A stretch of DNA of 50,078 nucleotides from Clostridia bacterium (GTDB lineage: Bacteria; Bacillota; Clostridia; Oscillospirales; Acutalibacteraceae), in assembly GCA_017436815.1 (NCBI GenBank), contig JAFSCI010000043.1, positions 1-50,078 on the forward strand, given 5' to 3'. A program made the translations under genes and the position numbers. Within the stretch, counting starts at the first letter, position 1. Every line of letters starts with the position of its first letter. Under the pieces are notes generated by a model. That model ran no database searches and was not told the origin of the DNA. It worked only from the letters and a program-made list of their open reading frames with translations. Positions 17,247 through 25,485 of the stretch are shown in pieces.

Positions 17247-17650
17247 ACTTTAAGCCCGTTGCGCCCACTAAAAGCGGCCAAATTATAAGAACTAAAGTAA
17301 GCTTTTATCATCACTACGGGATTTTCGTAAGTGAAGAAGAGATAATTCAGTTTGGTCTGCCTACAGACCCGGGCAAAGAGGCGTCGCAAATAAAGGTTAT
17401 ATCGACCGATATTTCTACCTTTTTAAACGGCGGTGAAATAGAAACGGCCGCTCCCACAAAAAGCGAGCTTAAAGCCATGCGCAAGCCCGACGAAATTGTA
17501 CGAATTGCCTGCTCTAAGCTGGGTATGGGTGGTTACGATATTTTACACAACAACTGCGAGCACTTTGTAAACGAGTGCGCTTTCGGTAAGGCGCAATCCT
17601 CTTTTGTTGACGGGGTGCGCGAAAAAATACGCAATCGGCTAAAAAAATAA
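17243..17650 (+). CDS. LRAT-domain (NCEHF) thiol acyltransferase or hydrolase
   Basis: 135 residues from GTG 17243, which overlaps the ACP stop by four bases (GTGA), so translation is probably coupled. The LRAT/HRASLS signature is clear: FYHHYGIF with His24, and NNCEHFVNECAF with Cys105 as the nucleophile; the preceding IACSKLGMGGYDILH also fits the family. Animal members transfer acyl groups between lipids through an acyl-Cys intermediate or act as phospholipases; bacterial members are mostly uncharacterised. No membrane anchor is visible. In this context it could take an acyl chain from the ACP, or trim or transfer chains on the product. Function is inferred. Confidence 0.8.
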   Translation: MNFKPVAPTKSGQIIRTKVSFYHHYGIFVSEEEIIQFGLPTDPGKEASQIKVISTDISTFLNGGEIETAAPTKSELKAMRKPDEIVRIACSKLGMGGYDILHNNCEHFVNECAFGKAQSSFVDGVREKIRNRLKK

Positions 17651-17674
17651 AACCCAAGCTATGTTTGGGTTTTA
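17648..17674. terminator. Terminator between the LRAT gene and the convergent PPTase gene
   Basis: AAAACCCAA (17648-17656), 7-base loop, TTGGGTTTT (17664-17672). The stem overlaps the stop codons of both convergent genes. Confidence 0.75.
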
Positions 17675-18238
17675 CATTATTGTTATTATATAACCGTCCC
17701 TTTTAAGCTGCTCTTTTTTCAGCGGCAGGGTCTGGGTTTTAAGCATACCGGTTGTACCGTGTTTTTTAAAGTATGCCTCTTTTGCGGTCCATACCTTAAA
17801 AAATCTTATTAAAATATCGGTATCCTCAATTACAAGGTCCTTTATTTTATCTGCATCCGGCAAGACGTATTCTAACTCTTCTTTTGTGCAAACTCTCTTT
17901 ATAAACGCTGCCTTTACCGGCTTTATAAGTTCTATATCTATACCCACAGGCTCGTGCGACACAGCGCATACAACCGCTTCGTTTGAGTGAGAGATGCTGA
18001 CAAAAAGCTCACTTCCCTTTAAAACGGGTTTTCCGTTTTCTCCGACCGATAAGGTGGCGGCTTCCCCCATTTTGCCAAGCAGCTCGTTTACTATGGCGGT
18101 GGCAAGTAAGGAACGCTGCTTATCGTCTTTAAGCTTCATTTTATCTATATGCGTTTTTCTGGAGTCAGACAAGCTTCTATAAACTTCATCGTACTCAGCA
18201 GGCGAAAAATCGGTAATTTTTCTAAGCAACCAATCCAT
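17672..18238 (-). CDS. Sfp-type 4'-phosphopantetheinyl transferase
   Basis: 188 residues, shorter than the usual 220-240 for Sfp but with the core intact: FVSISHSNEAVVCAVS, VGIDIELIKPVK with the Mg-binding Asp and Glu, and FFKVWTAKEAYFKKHGTTG with the conserved WxxKEA. It transfers phosphopantetheine from CoA to the Ser of carrier proteins. It lies convergent with and next to a cluster that encodes two carriers (Ser598 of the adenylating enzyme and Ser38 of the ACP), so these are the natural targets. It is preceded by AAGGAGA before ATG 18238. Confidence 0.92.
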   Translation of the reverse strand: MDWLLRKITDFSPAEYDEVYRSLSDSRKTHIDKMKLKDDKQRSLLATAIVNELLGKMGEAATLSVGENGKPVLKGSELFVSISHSNEAVVCAVSHEPVGIDIELIKPVKAAFIKRVCTKEELEYVLPDADKIKDLVIEDTDILIRFFKVWTAKEAYFKKHGTTGMLKTQTLPLKKEQLKRDGYIITIM

Positions 18239-18279
18239 AGCTTTCTCCTTTTAAAAATTTACAGGTGGTGATATTATAT

Positions 18280-18918
18280 ATGTGGATTTTTCTCGGTATA
18301 TTGTTCTTTATTATAGCCTTAATTACGGCAATTTTGCTTCTGCCCATATATGTTATCATTAAAACCGATGAAAACGGCGAGCTGATTTTCAGATATAAAA
18401 TTCTGCACAAAACCTTCGGGGAAAATCCAAACCCGAACGACCCTATAATTAAAATGCTTAAAAACGCATCGGGTATTTCAAGGCTTGAAAAAGGCTCAAT
18501 TAAAGCAAACGCCAAGCAAACGAGTGTTTTAAGCACCTTAAAAAGCAGTTTCAGTCTTATAATTGACCTTTTGAAAGAGCTTTTGGGACTTTTAAAATAC
18601 TGCAAGGCAAAAACCTTTAAATTAAATATCGTTTGCGCCGACACCGACGCCGCCGAAGCGGCAATATCTTACGGACAGTGCTGCGCATTCGTAGTACCCG
18701 CTTTAGCGTATATAGACTCTCTTATAGACATAAAGCCTTCGGGCAAGGATATAAATATATCGTGCGATTACTCATCAGCCAAAGGCTCGGTTTTCTTTGA
18801 CACCGTTTTAGTCGTTCGCTTGCACAGAGTTTTAGCGGCATTACTAAGAGCAATAATTGCCGAGGCAAAGCGTATTGCCGACGAGCAAAGACACACCTCT
18901 AATCATTATAAAAATTAA
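18280..18918 (+). CDS. DUF2953 membrane-associated protein
   Basis: About 212 residues from ATG 18280, chosen because AGGTGG precedes it. One N-terminal membrane helix (MWIFLGILFFIIALITAILL) and a soluble domain with the DUF2953 pattern (FKLNIVCADTDAAEAAISYG, then CCAFVVPALAYIDSL). In sporulating Firmicutes this family is often next to the sporulation protein YtfJ, but that gene is absent here. Molecular function unknown. The last 20 bases overlap the 3' end of the convergent hydrolase gene. Confidence 0.7.
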   Translation: MWIFLGILFFIIALITAILLLPIYVIIKTDENGELIFRYKILHKTFGENPNPNDPIIKMLKNASGISRLEKGSIKANAKQTSVLSTLKSSFSLIIDLLKELLGLLKYCKAKTFKLNIVCADTDAAEAAISYGQCCAFVVPALAYIDSLIDIKPSGKDINISCDYSSAKGSVFFDTVLVVRLHRVLAALLRAIIAEAKRIADEQRHTSNHYKN

Positions 18919-19876
18919 GAACCGTTCTTACTATATATTCGAGCGTCTTGCTGTTACTTGCCAACAGAGAGTGTGTTTCATTTCCGATTTCCAAAAACTC
19001 GCAGGAGTTGCATTTTTGCGCAAACAAACGCTGTGGCTCGTTTTTAACGGTGTTATCTTTTTCGGCGCTGATAATTAAAATCGGTGTTTTGATTTTTTGG
19101 ATAAACTTGTCCTTTAAAATCGTATTTTTGACGGTTAAAGAATTAAGCACCCAACTAAAAGACATTGGTGACGACTGATAATTCTCGTTTCCTTTTCGCA
19201 AATTCAGATTATAGTTAAATCTCACTTCGCTTGTGCCGTGGTGCGCCGAGTACTGTACGTTAGGGTCAAAGTTTTTAGACTGAAAAAATCGTTTTTTAGG
19301 GCCAATAAGCGCCTTGCAAAGCCTTACGCTTGCTCGCGCTACATATTCGGGCACGCTTTTAACAATGGGCTGAAACATAGGCGCTGCCAAAACAGCCTTT
19401 TGTACTTTGTCCTGATTTTTTGCAAGATATAAGCTCGTAATCGCGCCTCCCATTGAGTGCGAATATAAGTAGAGAGGTTTGTTCTCTACAGGTATAATAA
19501 TTTCATCAATAAACTGCTCCAAATCGGCCACGTAATCGTTAAAAGAATCGACGTGCAACAGTTGTATATCTTTAGTAAGTCTGCCCGATAATCCGTGGCA
19601 ACGCTGGTCGTACAAAAACACGTTGTAGCCCTGATTTAAAAGATAAAAGCTCAGTTCATAAAACTTTTTTGTAAACTCGCTGAGGCCGTGAACAATCACA
19701 ACGTTGGCCCTCGCATTCTCACACAAAAAATATTCGTAATAAATCTCAGTATTATCAAAGGCAGAAAAATAACCGCTGTTTTTGTGCCTTTTAAGCGTTT
19801 CTTCTACATTTAAGATCTGCTCATCAAACTGGCGGTCCTCAATTATCTGAAGTTTGAAATCGGGTGTAAAGCGCAT
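18899..19876 (-). CDS. Alpha/beta hydrolase, monoacylglycerol-lipase-like (Hydrolase_4)
   Basis: 325 residues. Early oxyanion region VVIVHGLSEF, nucleophile elbow YSHSMGGA (Ser), Asp in SAEKDNT and His in GNETHSLL complete a Ser-His-Asp triad in the usual order. This is the family that includes monoacylglycerol lipases and lysophospholipases, so it may release fatty acids from glycerolipids. No signal peptide, hence probably cytoplasmic. GGAGAAA precedes ATG 19876. It is the first of three alpha/beta hydrolases in the lipid neighbourhood. Confidence 0.88.
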   Translation of the reverse strand: MRFTPDFKLQIIEDRQFDEQILNVEETLKRHKNSGYFSAFDNTEIYYEYFLCENARANVVIVHGLSEFTKKFYELSFYLLNQGYNVFLYDQRCHGLSGRLTKDIQLLHVDSFNDYVADLEQFIDEIIIPVENKPLYLYSHSMGGAITSLYLAKNQDKVQKAVLAAPMFQPIVKSVPEYVARASVRLCKALIGPKKRFFQSKNFDPNVQYSAHHGTSEVRFNYNLNLRKGNENYQSSPMSFSWVLNSLTVKNTILKDKFIQKIKTPILIISAEKDNTVKNEPQRLFAQKCNSCEFLEIGNETHSLLASNSKTLEYIVRTVLNFYND

Positions 19877-19920
19877 TTTATTTCTCCTTTGATTAAATTA
19901 TGATAAGTAAGGTGATAATA

Positions 19921-20868
19921 ATGGTATCAAAAAACCTTAAACTAAAAAGGATATGTTGTACCATTATTGTTATTTTTTTAATATTTTGTATTTTAAATCT
20001 TGCCGCAACAAAAATTATTTACGATAAAATATTCACTCGCTATGACTGTACTGCGCACGAATACCAAAACGAGCTTTTGCCAACAGTTCACTCAAGAGAA
20101 AAAATATCGTTTGCTTCGGGTGAAAACACCCTTTGCGGATATTTATATAAAAGTAGTTCCGATTTATCAAAAGACACGCTTATCGTTTTATCTGCGGGGC
20201 ACAACGCCTGCTCGGAAAGTTATTTGTGGCAGATAAAGGAGTTGGTCGATTCGGGCTGGAGTGTTTTTGCCTTTGACCCTACGGGATGTTGTGAATCGGG
20301 CGGAAAATCGGCCGTAGGTTTCTCTCAAGAGCTTTTAGATTTAAAGGGCGCGCTGAGCCATATTGAAAAAAACAACCGCTTCGGTTATAATAACATTGCT
20401 CTTTTGGGACACTCCCGCGGCGGATATGCCGCTTGTTGTGCGTTATCTTACGACTACGACATAAGCGCGGTGATTTGTATAAGCGGTATTAACAGCGCTA
20501 TGGAGGGCGTTATCGGCTCGGCGAGCGAATACGTCGGTATGCTGGCGTATCTTAACTATCCGTTTTTATGGTTTTACCAGTCATCTCTTTTTGGGAGTGA
20601 TACCGTAAATCTTAAGGCAAACAATATTTTAAGCAACTGCGACGTGCCGGTTTTGGTGGTTCACGGTGCCGACGATACCAAGGTGCCGACGGATAAATTT
20701 TCGATTTATTCTTATAAAGATACCATAAATCGCGAAAATATTGAATATTTACTTTGTTCATCGCCCCAGAACAGCGGGCACACCGACCTGCTTTTTGATA
20801 AAGATACGAGTGCAAACGATGAACTGATAAAAAAAATAAATGAGTTTTTAGAAAAGTCGTTAAATTAG
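19921..20868 (+). CDS. Membrane-anchored alpha/beta hydrolase
   Basis: 315 residues from ATG 19921, chosen for the AAGGTGA site 6 bases upstream; the frame extends back to an ATG at 19900. A membrane helix at residues 8-30 (RICCTIIVIFLIFCILNL) anchors an extracytoplasmic or surface-facing domain. Triad: Ser in LLGHSRGGYA, Asp in HGADDTKVP, His in SGHTDLLF. The substrate is unknown; its position next to the lipid and cell-envelope genes fits a lipase or esterase. It is 10 bases upstream of the glycosyltransferase. Confidence 0.85.
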   Translation: MVSKNLKLKRICCTIIVIFLIFCILNLAATKIIYDKIFTRYDCTAHEYQNELLPTVHSREKISFASGENTLCGYLYKSSSDLSKDTLIVLSAGHNACSESYLWQIKELVDSGWSVFAFDPTGCCESGGKSAVGFSQELLDLKGALSHIEKNNRFGYNNIALLGHSRGGYAACCALSYDYDISAVICISGINSAMEGVIGSASEYVGMLAYLNYPFLWFYQSSLFGSDTVNLKANNILSNCDVPVLVVHGADDTKVPTDKFSIYSYKDTINRENIEYLLCSSPQNSGHTDLLFDKDTSANDELIKKINEFLEKSLN

Positions 20869-20878
20869 AGGAATGCAA

Positions 20879-21900
20879 ATGAACGTGGTTTTAATTCCGG
20901 CGTACGAGCCGGACAACGAGCTTGTGCGCTTGGTTAGCGAGCTCGAAAGACATAAGCTGAAAATTGTAGTTGTAGACGATGGCAGCGGTCCAAAGTATGC
21001 CGACATATTCGAAAGTATAAAAAGCAGTGTCGACCTTGTAACCCTGCCCCATAACTGTGGCAAGGGCGCTGCGCTGAAGGCGGGTATGCGCTATATAAAG
21101 CAAAATCTTACCGACTGCTCGGCCTTTATAACCTGTGATGCCGACGGTCAGCACCGAGCACAAGACGTACTAAGGGTTGCCGCTTTGTTAGACAAAGGCG
21201 AAAATTCGTGCTTACCGTAAGACAGCGCACGGGCAAAATTCCCTTTCGCTCAAGATTCGGTAACGATTTATCGAGAGTTGTTTACACCCTGCTTACAAAC
21301 CGATATTTATCAGACAACCAATCGGGTTTGCGAGGTTTTAACGTCTGCAATCTGGACTGGCTAATACACGTAGAAAAAGACAACTACGACTACGAAATGA
21401 ACGTTTTATATTACGCCGCCAAAATGGGTCTTAAAATAACCACGCTTCCTATAAAATCAATTTACATAGAAAATAACGCTTCCTCGCACTTTAATCCCGT
21501 TAAAGACACCGTCAGAATTTACAAAAGTCTGTTTTCTCTGGCAAGGGGTACGATAATTTCCTTTATAGCGGCCGAGCTGCTCGTTTTTGTGCTTGGAATT
21601 ATTTTTGGCAATAAACATATTACCTTTGTTATTCCCTCTGTCGGCGCAATATCGCTTTTAGTATGCATTTTGCTTAACAAATACGTTTGCCTTAGACATA
21701 TACCCTTAGGCGAATATTTAACGACTGTAGTTTACACAATTATAAGCTACTTTGTGTATATGTTAATGTGCCAGCTATTCAGCTTAATGTTCCCGAATTT
21801 AGCACTTTTTGTAATATTTAACGCGGTATATTTAATATGCTTGCCCTTGCGTTTCTTTATGCATCAGTTAATATTCTTAGCATCAATTACAAAAGAATAA
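20879..21900 (+). pseudogene. GT2 glycosyltransferase fused to GtrA-like membrane domain, frameshifted
   Basis: Two adjoining frames make one protein. The first (ATG 20879, behind AGAGGA) reads a GT2 start, NVVLIPAYEPDNELV, GTGCG-like VVVDDGSG and CDADGQH, and stops at 21220. The second resumes at about 21208 (VLTVRQRTGKIPFRSRFG) and ends in four membrane helices of GtrA type. One extra A in the AAAA run at 21201-21204 would join them (GEKFVLTVRQ) into exactly 340 residues. Such proteins transfer sugars from nucleotide donors to polyprenyl phosphate. It is either a real inactivation or a sequencing error; the rest of the reading frame is undamaged, which favours error or a recent event. Confidence 0.8.
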
Positions 21901-21908
21901 TAAACTAT

Positions 21909-21950
21909 AAAAAGACAAACTGCTCTGAATGTGTAGTTTGTCTTTTTGTT
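21909..21950. terminator. Terminator between the glycosyltransferase and plsX
   Basis: AAAAAGACAAACT (21909-21921), 13-base loop, AGTTTGTCTTTTT (21935-21947). It is followed by T-rich sequence and lies between convergent genes. Confidence 0.8.
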
Positions 21951-21955
21951 TTTGC

Positions 21956-22930
21956 TTATTTTAGCGCTTCGGCCATTTGCTCGGCAAAATCGGCATTGAT
22001 AAGCCGCAAAACCTGCTCGACAGACGCCGTTACGGTATCCTCGTTTGCGCAGCCGTGCATTTTTACTACCGTCTTTTTTGTGCCCAAAAAAGTTGCCGCG
22101 CCACGTGAGTTAAAATCGAAAGCGAGCATAAGCTTATTTTTTATTTTGTCTATAAGCTCGCGGTTTTCTATGCCGAACATTTCTACTATTTCGGCCGCCT
22201 TTTTTCCGGCCGCCTCGGTGCTTTTGAGCAGAATATTGCCCGAAAATCCATCGGTCACAATAACGTCTGCATAGCCCGAAACAATATCGCTTCCCTCTAA
22301 ATTGCCGACGAAATTCAAATCAAGCTCGCTGAGTAATTTATATGCTTTGAGTGTAAGAGCGCTGCCCTTTTGAGCCTCACGTCCTACCGACATAAGACCA
22401 ACCCTTGCCCGCTCAATACCGCAATAACATTGCGCAAACACGTTGCCCATTTTTGCAAAACGGACAAGGTCGTTTTCGGTGCAATCTATTACCGCTCCGC
22501 AATCAACCAGACAAACCAAATTGTCGTTAGCGCAAGGTAAAGCGCTGCAAAGCGCAGGGAATTTTATGGTGTTAAGCAGTCCCAGCCGACATATTGAGCC
22601 AACAAGCATAGCGCCCGTATTGCCTGCCGAAACAAGCGCAACACAAGATTCATCTTCCTTTAAGCGCTTGTAAGCAAGAGCAAGAGATGAATCGTCACGT
22701 CCGCCAAAAATGCAGGCAGCAGGCTCGTTATTGGTTATGTAGTCGGTAGTGTGAATAACCTCATACTGCCTGCTTTCTATGCCGTTTTGTTGCATAAGCG
22801 AATTTATAAGGTCACTCTCACCTACCATAACGGGAAAAATATTGAGCTTTTTTATGCTTTGGGCTACGCCGTTTATTACTACCTCGGGACCTAAGTCGGC
22901 ACCATAAATATCAACAACTATTTTGTTCAT
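21956..22930 (-). CDS. plsX: Phosphate acyltransferase PlsX
   Basis: 324 residues, normal length. It makes acyl-phosphate from acyl-ACP and phosphate (or interconverts them) at the start of phospholipid synthesis. Visible blocks: IVVDIYGADLGPEVVINGV at the start, where most members have DAMGGD, ALVSAGNTGAM near residue 100, and VIVTDGFSGNILLKSTE. It lies 8 bases after fakA, so fatty acids phosphorylated by FakA-FakB enter the same acyl-phosphate pool that PlsX shares with ACP. Confidence 0.95.
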   Translation of the reverse strand: MNKIVVDIYGADLGPEVVINGVAQSIKKLNIFPVMVGESDLINSLMQQNGIESRQYEVIHTTDYITNNEPAACIFGGRDDSSLALAYKRLKEDESCVALVSAGNTGAMLVGSICRLGLLNTIKFPALCSALPCANDNLVCLVDCGAVIDCTENDLVRFAKMGNVFAQCYCGIERARVGLMSVGREAQKGSALTLKAYKLLSELDLNFVGNLEGSDIVSGYADVIVTDGFSGNILLKSTEAAGKKAAEIVEMFGIENRELIDKIKNKLMLAFDFNSRGAATFLGTKKTVVKMHGCANEDTVTASVEQVLRLINADFAEQMAEALK

Positions 22931-22938
22931 ATACTACC

Positions 22939-24582
22939 CTATTCAAGTGAAATTATATAGTCGTAAACATCCTGACCGCCGTTAATAAAGCCAACGTCGG
23001 CAAGCGGATATTTTTGCTCTAAGAAATCTTTTAAACTGTCTGCCTCACTACAGTCCACCTTGTTGCCGTAAAAGACAATTATAACCTCGCTGTTTTCCTC
23101 ACTTACAATTTGCTCTATAAGTTGTTTTGTAAGAGATAAACGCTCGTCTGAACAGAGCAAGATTTCCTTGTTCTTTATACCTATGTAATTGTCCTTTATA
23201 ACCTCAACGCCGTTCATTACGGTATTGCGTGTGGCGGTGGTAACGTAGGCAGAAACCACATTGCCAAGGCCCGAGCTCATATCTGATACAAGCTCGTCTA
23301 CGCTCTCGCACCAAAGATTCATCATAGAAAGAGCGCTGTAGCCCTCTACAACAGATTTTGTAGGTATAACCGTTACCTTGCATTTATCATAAAGCTCGGC
23401 CGCCTGGTTCGCGGTTAAAATTATGTTTGAGTTATTGGGCAGCACAACAATATTTTCGGCATCGAACTGATTAAACGCCTCTAAAAATGCGTCTACCGAC
23501 GGATTAGAGGTCTGGCCGCCGTTAATAACAACGTTGGCTCCGATAGAGTAAAAATAATCTATTATACCCTGGCCCTGAGCCACGGTTACAATGCAGTATT
23601 TAACCTTTTCTTTGGGTTTTTCGGTTTGTATGTCGGACTCGCTGTGCTGGACCGACATATTTTCTATTTTTATCGTTACAAGCTCGCCAAAGCGTCTTGC
23701 ATACTCTAAGACCTTTTCAGGTGTAAAGGTGTGAATGTGTATTTTTACTATTGAATCATTCACTACACAAACTATGGAATCACCCATTTGTCTTAAGGGC
23801 TCAATAAACGACTCCTTACTAAACGAAGGAATGTCGGTCTTGGCATTCATAAGTTGCAATATAAACTCTGTGCAGTAGCCGTATTCCATTACGCTATCGG
23901 GGCCGAACTGACTCCGAGTAACGCCGTCAGATGAATTAAGCTCGGCTTCTACGGTCTTGATATCTTCTATTGATACGCCGCAAAAATAGGCGTACACACC
24001 CTCAAAAAAGCAAACAAGACCTGCGCCGCCGCTATCTACAACGCCTGCCTGTTTTAAAACGGGCAGCATATCAGGCGTGCGGCTAAGAGTGTCCTTCATA
24101 CATAAAACGAGCTGCTCTAAACCGTCCTTAAAATCTGAAAACAGATGAGCCTTCTCACTCAAAAACTGCGCCGCCTCGCTTATAACTGTTAAAATAGTGC
24201 CTTCGGTTGGAGATATTATAGATTTATAAGCTTCTTGCTTTGCGCATAAAAAGGCCTCGGACAAATCGGCAAAGCAGATAGTTTCTTTACCCTTAACACC
24301 TTGGGCAAAACCGTATATAAACTGTGAAAATATAACACCCGAATTACCGCGTGCGCTAAGCAGAACCGAGTGAGCCAGCTGCTGCATATATTCGCTGACA
24401 CTTTTGGTTTGTGTGACGGCTCCGAGTCCGCCTCCAAACGTATGTACCATATTAGTACCCGTATCGCCATCGGGTACAGGAAAAACGTTTAAATCGTTAA
24501 TGGCAGTCATATTCTTTTTTAGATTACGGTAGCCTACTGTAAAAACGTAGTTTAAAGTGACTCCGTCTAAAAACTGCTGCAT
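22939..24582 (-). CDS. fakA: Fatty acid kinase subunit FakA (YloV/DAK2 family)
   Basis: 547 residues, the usual size. The N-terminal DAK2 kinase domain has the nucleotide/Mg motif NVFPVPDGDTGTNM and SARGNSGVIFSQF; the C-terminal half matches the FakA regulatory domain (VTVAQGQGIIDYF, VVLPNNSNIILTANQA). With FakB-bound fatty acid it uses ATP to make acyl-phosphate, allowing use of external fatty acids. It starts 3 bases after the FakB stop upstream and is followed by plsX. Confidence 0.95.
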   Translation of the reverse strand: MQQFLDGVTLNYVFTVGYRNLKKNMTAINDLNVFPVPDGDTGTNMVHTFGGGLGAVTQTKSVSEYMQQLAHSVLLSARGNSGVIFSQFIYGFAQGVKGKETICFADLSEAFLCAKQEAYKSIISPTEGTILTVISEAAQFLSEKAHLFSDFKDGLEQLVLCMKDTLSRTPDMLPVLKQAGVVDSGGAGLVCFFEGVYAYFCGVSIEDIKTVEAELNSSDGVTRSQFGPDSVMEYGYCTEFILQLMNAKTDIPSFSKESFIEPLRQMGDSIVCVVNDSIVKIHIHTFTPEKVLEYARRFGELVTIKIENMSVQHSESDIQTEKPKEKVKYCIVTVAQGQGIIDYFYSIGANVVINGGQTSNPSVDAFLEAFNQFDAENIVVLPNNSNIILTANQAAELYDKCKVTVIPTKSVVEGYSALSMMNLWCESVDELVSDMSSGLGNVVSAYVTTATRNTVMNGVEVIKDNYIGIKNKEILLCSDERLSLTKQLIEQIVSEENSEVIIVFYGNKVDCSEADSLKDFLEQKYPLADVGFINGGQDVYDYIISLE

Positions 24583-24585
24583 TTA

Positions 24586-25473
24586 TTATTCATTCCCCTC
24601 GAGAGTAACTTCTTTACCGAACGTAAAGGCTATAACGGTGCCCGGTCCTACGCTTGCGCCTACAATCGGACCTATTAAGCCGAAAATAACCTCTTTAAAC
24701 TCAGCTTTTTTAAGTATTTCATCGCGCAGCAAAACAGCATCCTGCTCGCAGTCTGCGTGTGATATTAAAAGAGTTTCATAGTTGCCGTCGGCAGCATCTA
24801 TAATATGCTCGGCAATAGCGACACGCGCGTTAGACGCGCCCTTTACTTTTTTATATGCGTAGTTGTTACCTTTAATATCAGAAATTATAATCGGCTTAAC
24901 ACCAAACAGATTTCCGAAAAAAGCCTTAGAGGCCTTTACTCTGCCTGCTCTGCGCAAATATTCCATACTCTCAACCGTGCCGCACTGGTTAACCTTAAGT
25001 CTGATTTTTTCTATATACTCTGCGGTCTGTTTAGCATCCAGGCCCTCGCTTCTCTTTTTAGAAGCCTCAATAAGCAAGTAGCCCTGACCGAGCGAGCTTA
25101 TTAAAGAGTCCACACAGTAAATTCTTTCTTCTCCCGCCTGCTCGTTTAACTGATTTGCAACCAGCATTGCGGTTTTTATTGATGCCGAAAGCGCTGAAGA
25201 GCAAGAAATGTAAAGTACGTCCTTGCCGCTGTCTATAGCCGCCTTAAAAGCATCGTAATAAACGTTTTTGGGCACCTGAGTCGTGAAAACGCGCTCGCCG
25301 CCACGCATACCGTCATAGTGCTCTTTGGCGCTTCTCTGATCAAAGTCTAACGATGCAACGTATTCTACGTCGTTAACCGAGAAGTTCATAGCCACGTATT
25401 CTATACCGTATTTTTGGCGCAAAGATTTTTCTAAATCACAGGTGGAATCACCAAAAATCACAAATTCTCTCAT
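24586..25473 (-). CDS. DegV-family fatty-acid-binding protein (FakB), second copy in operon
   Basis: 295 residues. DegV fold signature: VIFGDSTCDLEKSL at the start, TTQVPKNVYYDAF, ISCSSALSASIKTA, and GPIVGASVGPGTVIAF near the end. FakB proteins hold a fatty acid and present it to FakA for phosphorylation. It sits between the other DegV protein and fakA, so it is almost surely a FakA partner. The two copies are only moderately alike, suggesting different chain preferences as in Staphylococcus FakB1/FakB2. Confidence 0.92.
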   Translation of the reverse strand: MREFVIFGDSTCDLEKSLRQKYGIEYVAMNFSVNDVEYVASLDFDQRSAKEHYDGMRGGERVFTTQVPKNVYYDAFKAAIDSGKDVLYISCSSALSASIKTAMLVANQLNEQAGEERIYCVDSLISSLGQGYLLIEASKKRSEGLDAKQTAEYIEKIRLKVNQCGTVESMEYLRRAGRVKASKAFFGNLFGVKPIIISDIKGNNYAYKKVKGASNARVAIAEHIIDAADGNYETLLISHADCEQDAVLLRDEILKKAEFKEVIFGLIGPIVGASVGPGTVIAFTFGKEVTLEGNE

Positions 25474-25485
25474 ATTTTTTCACCC

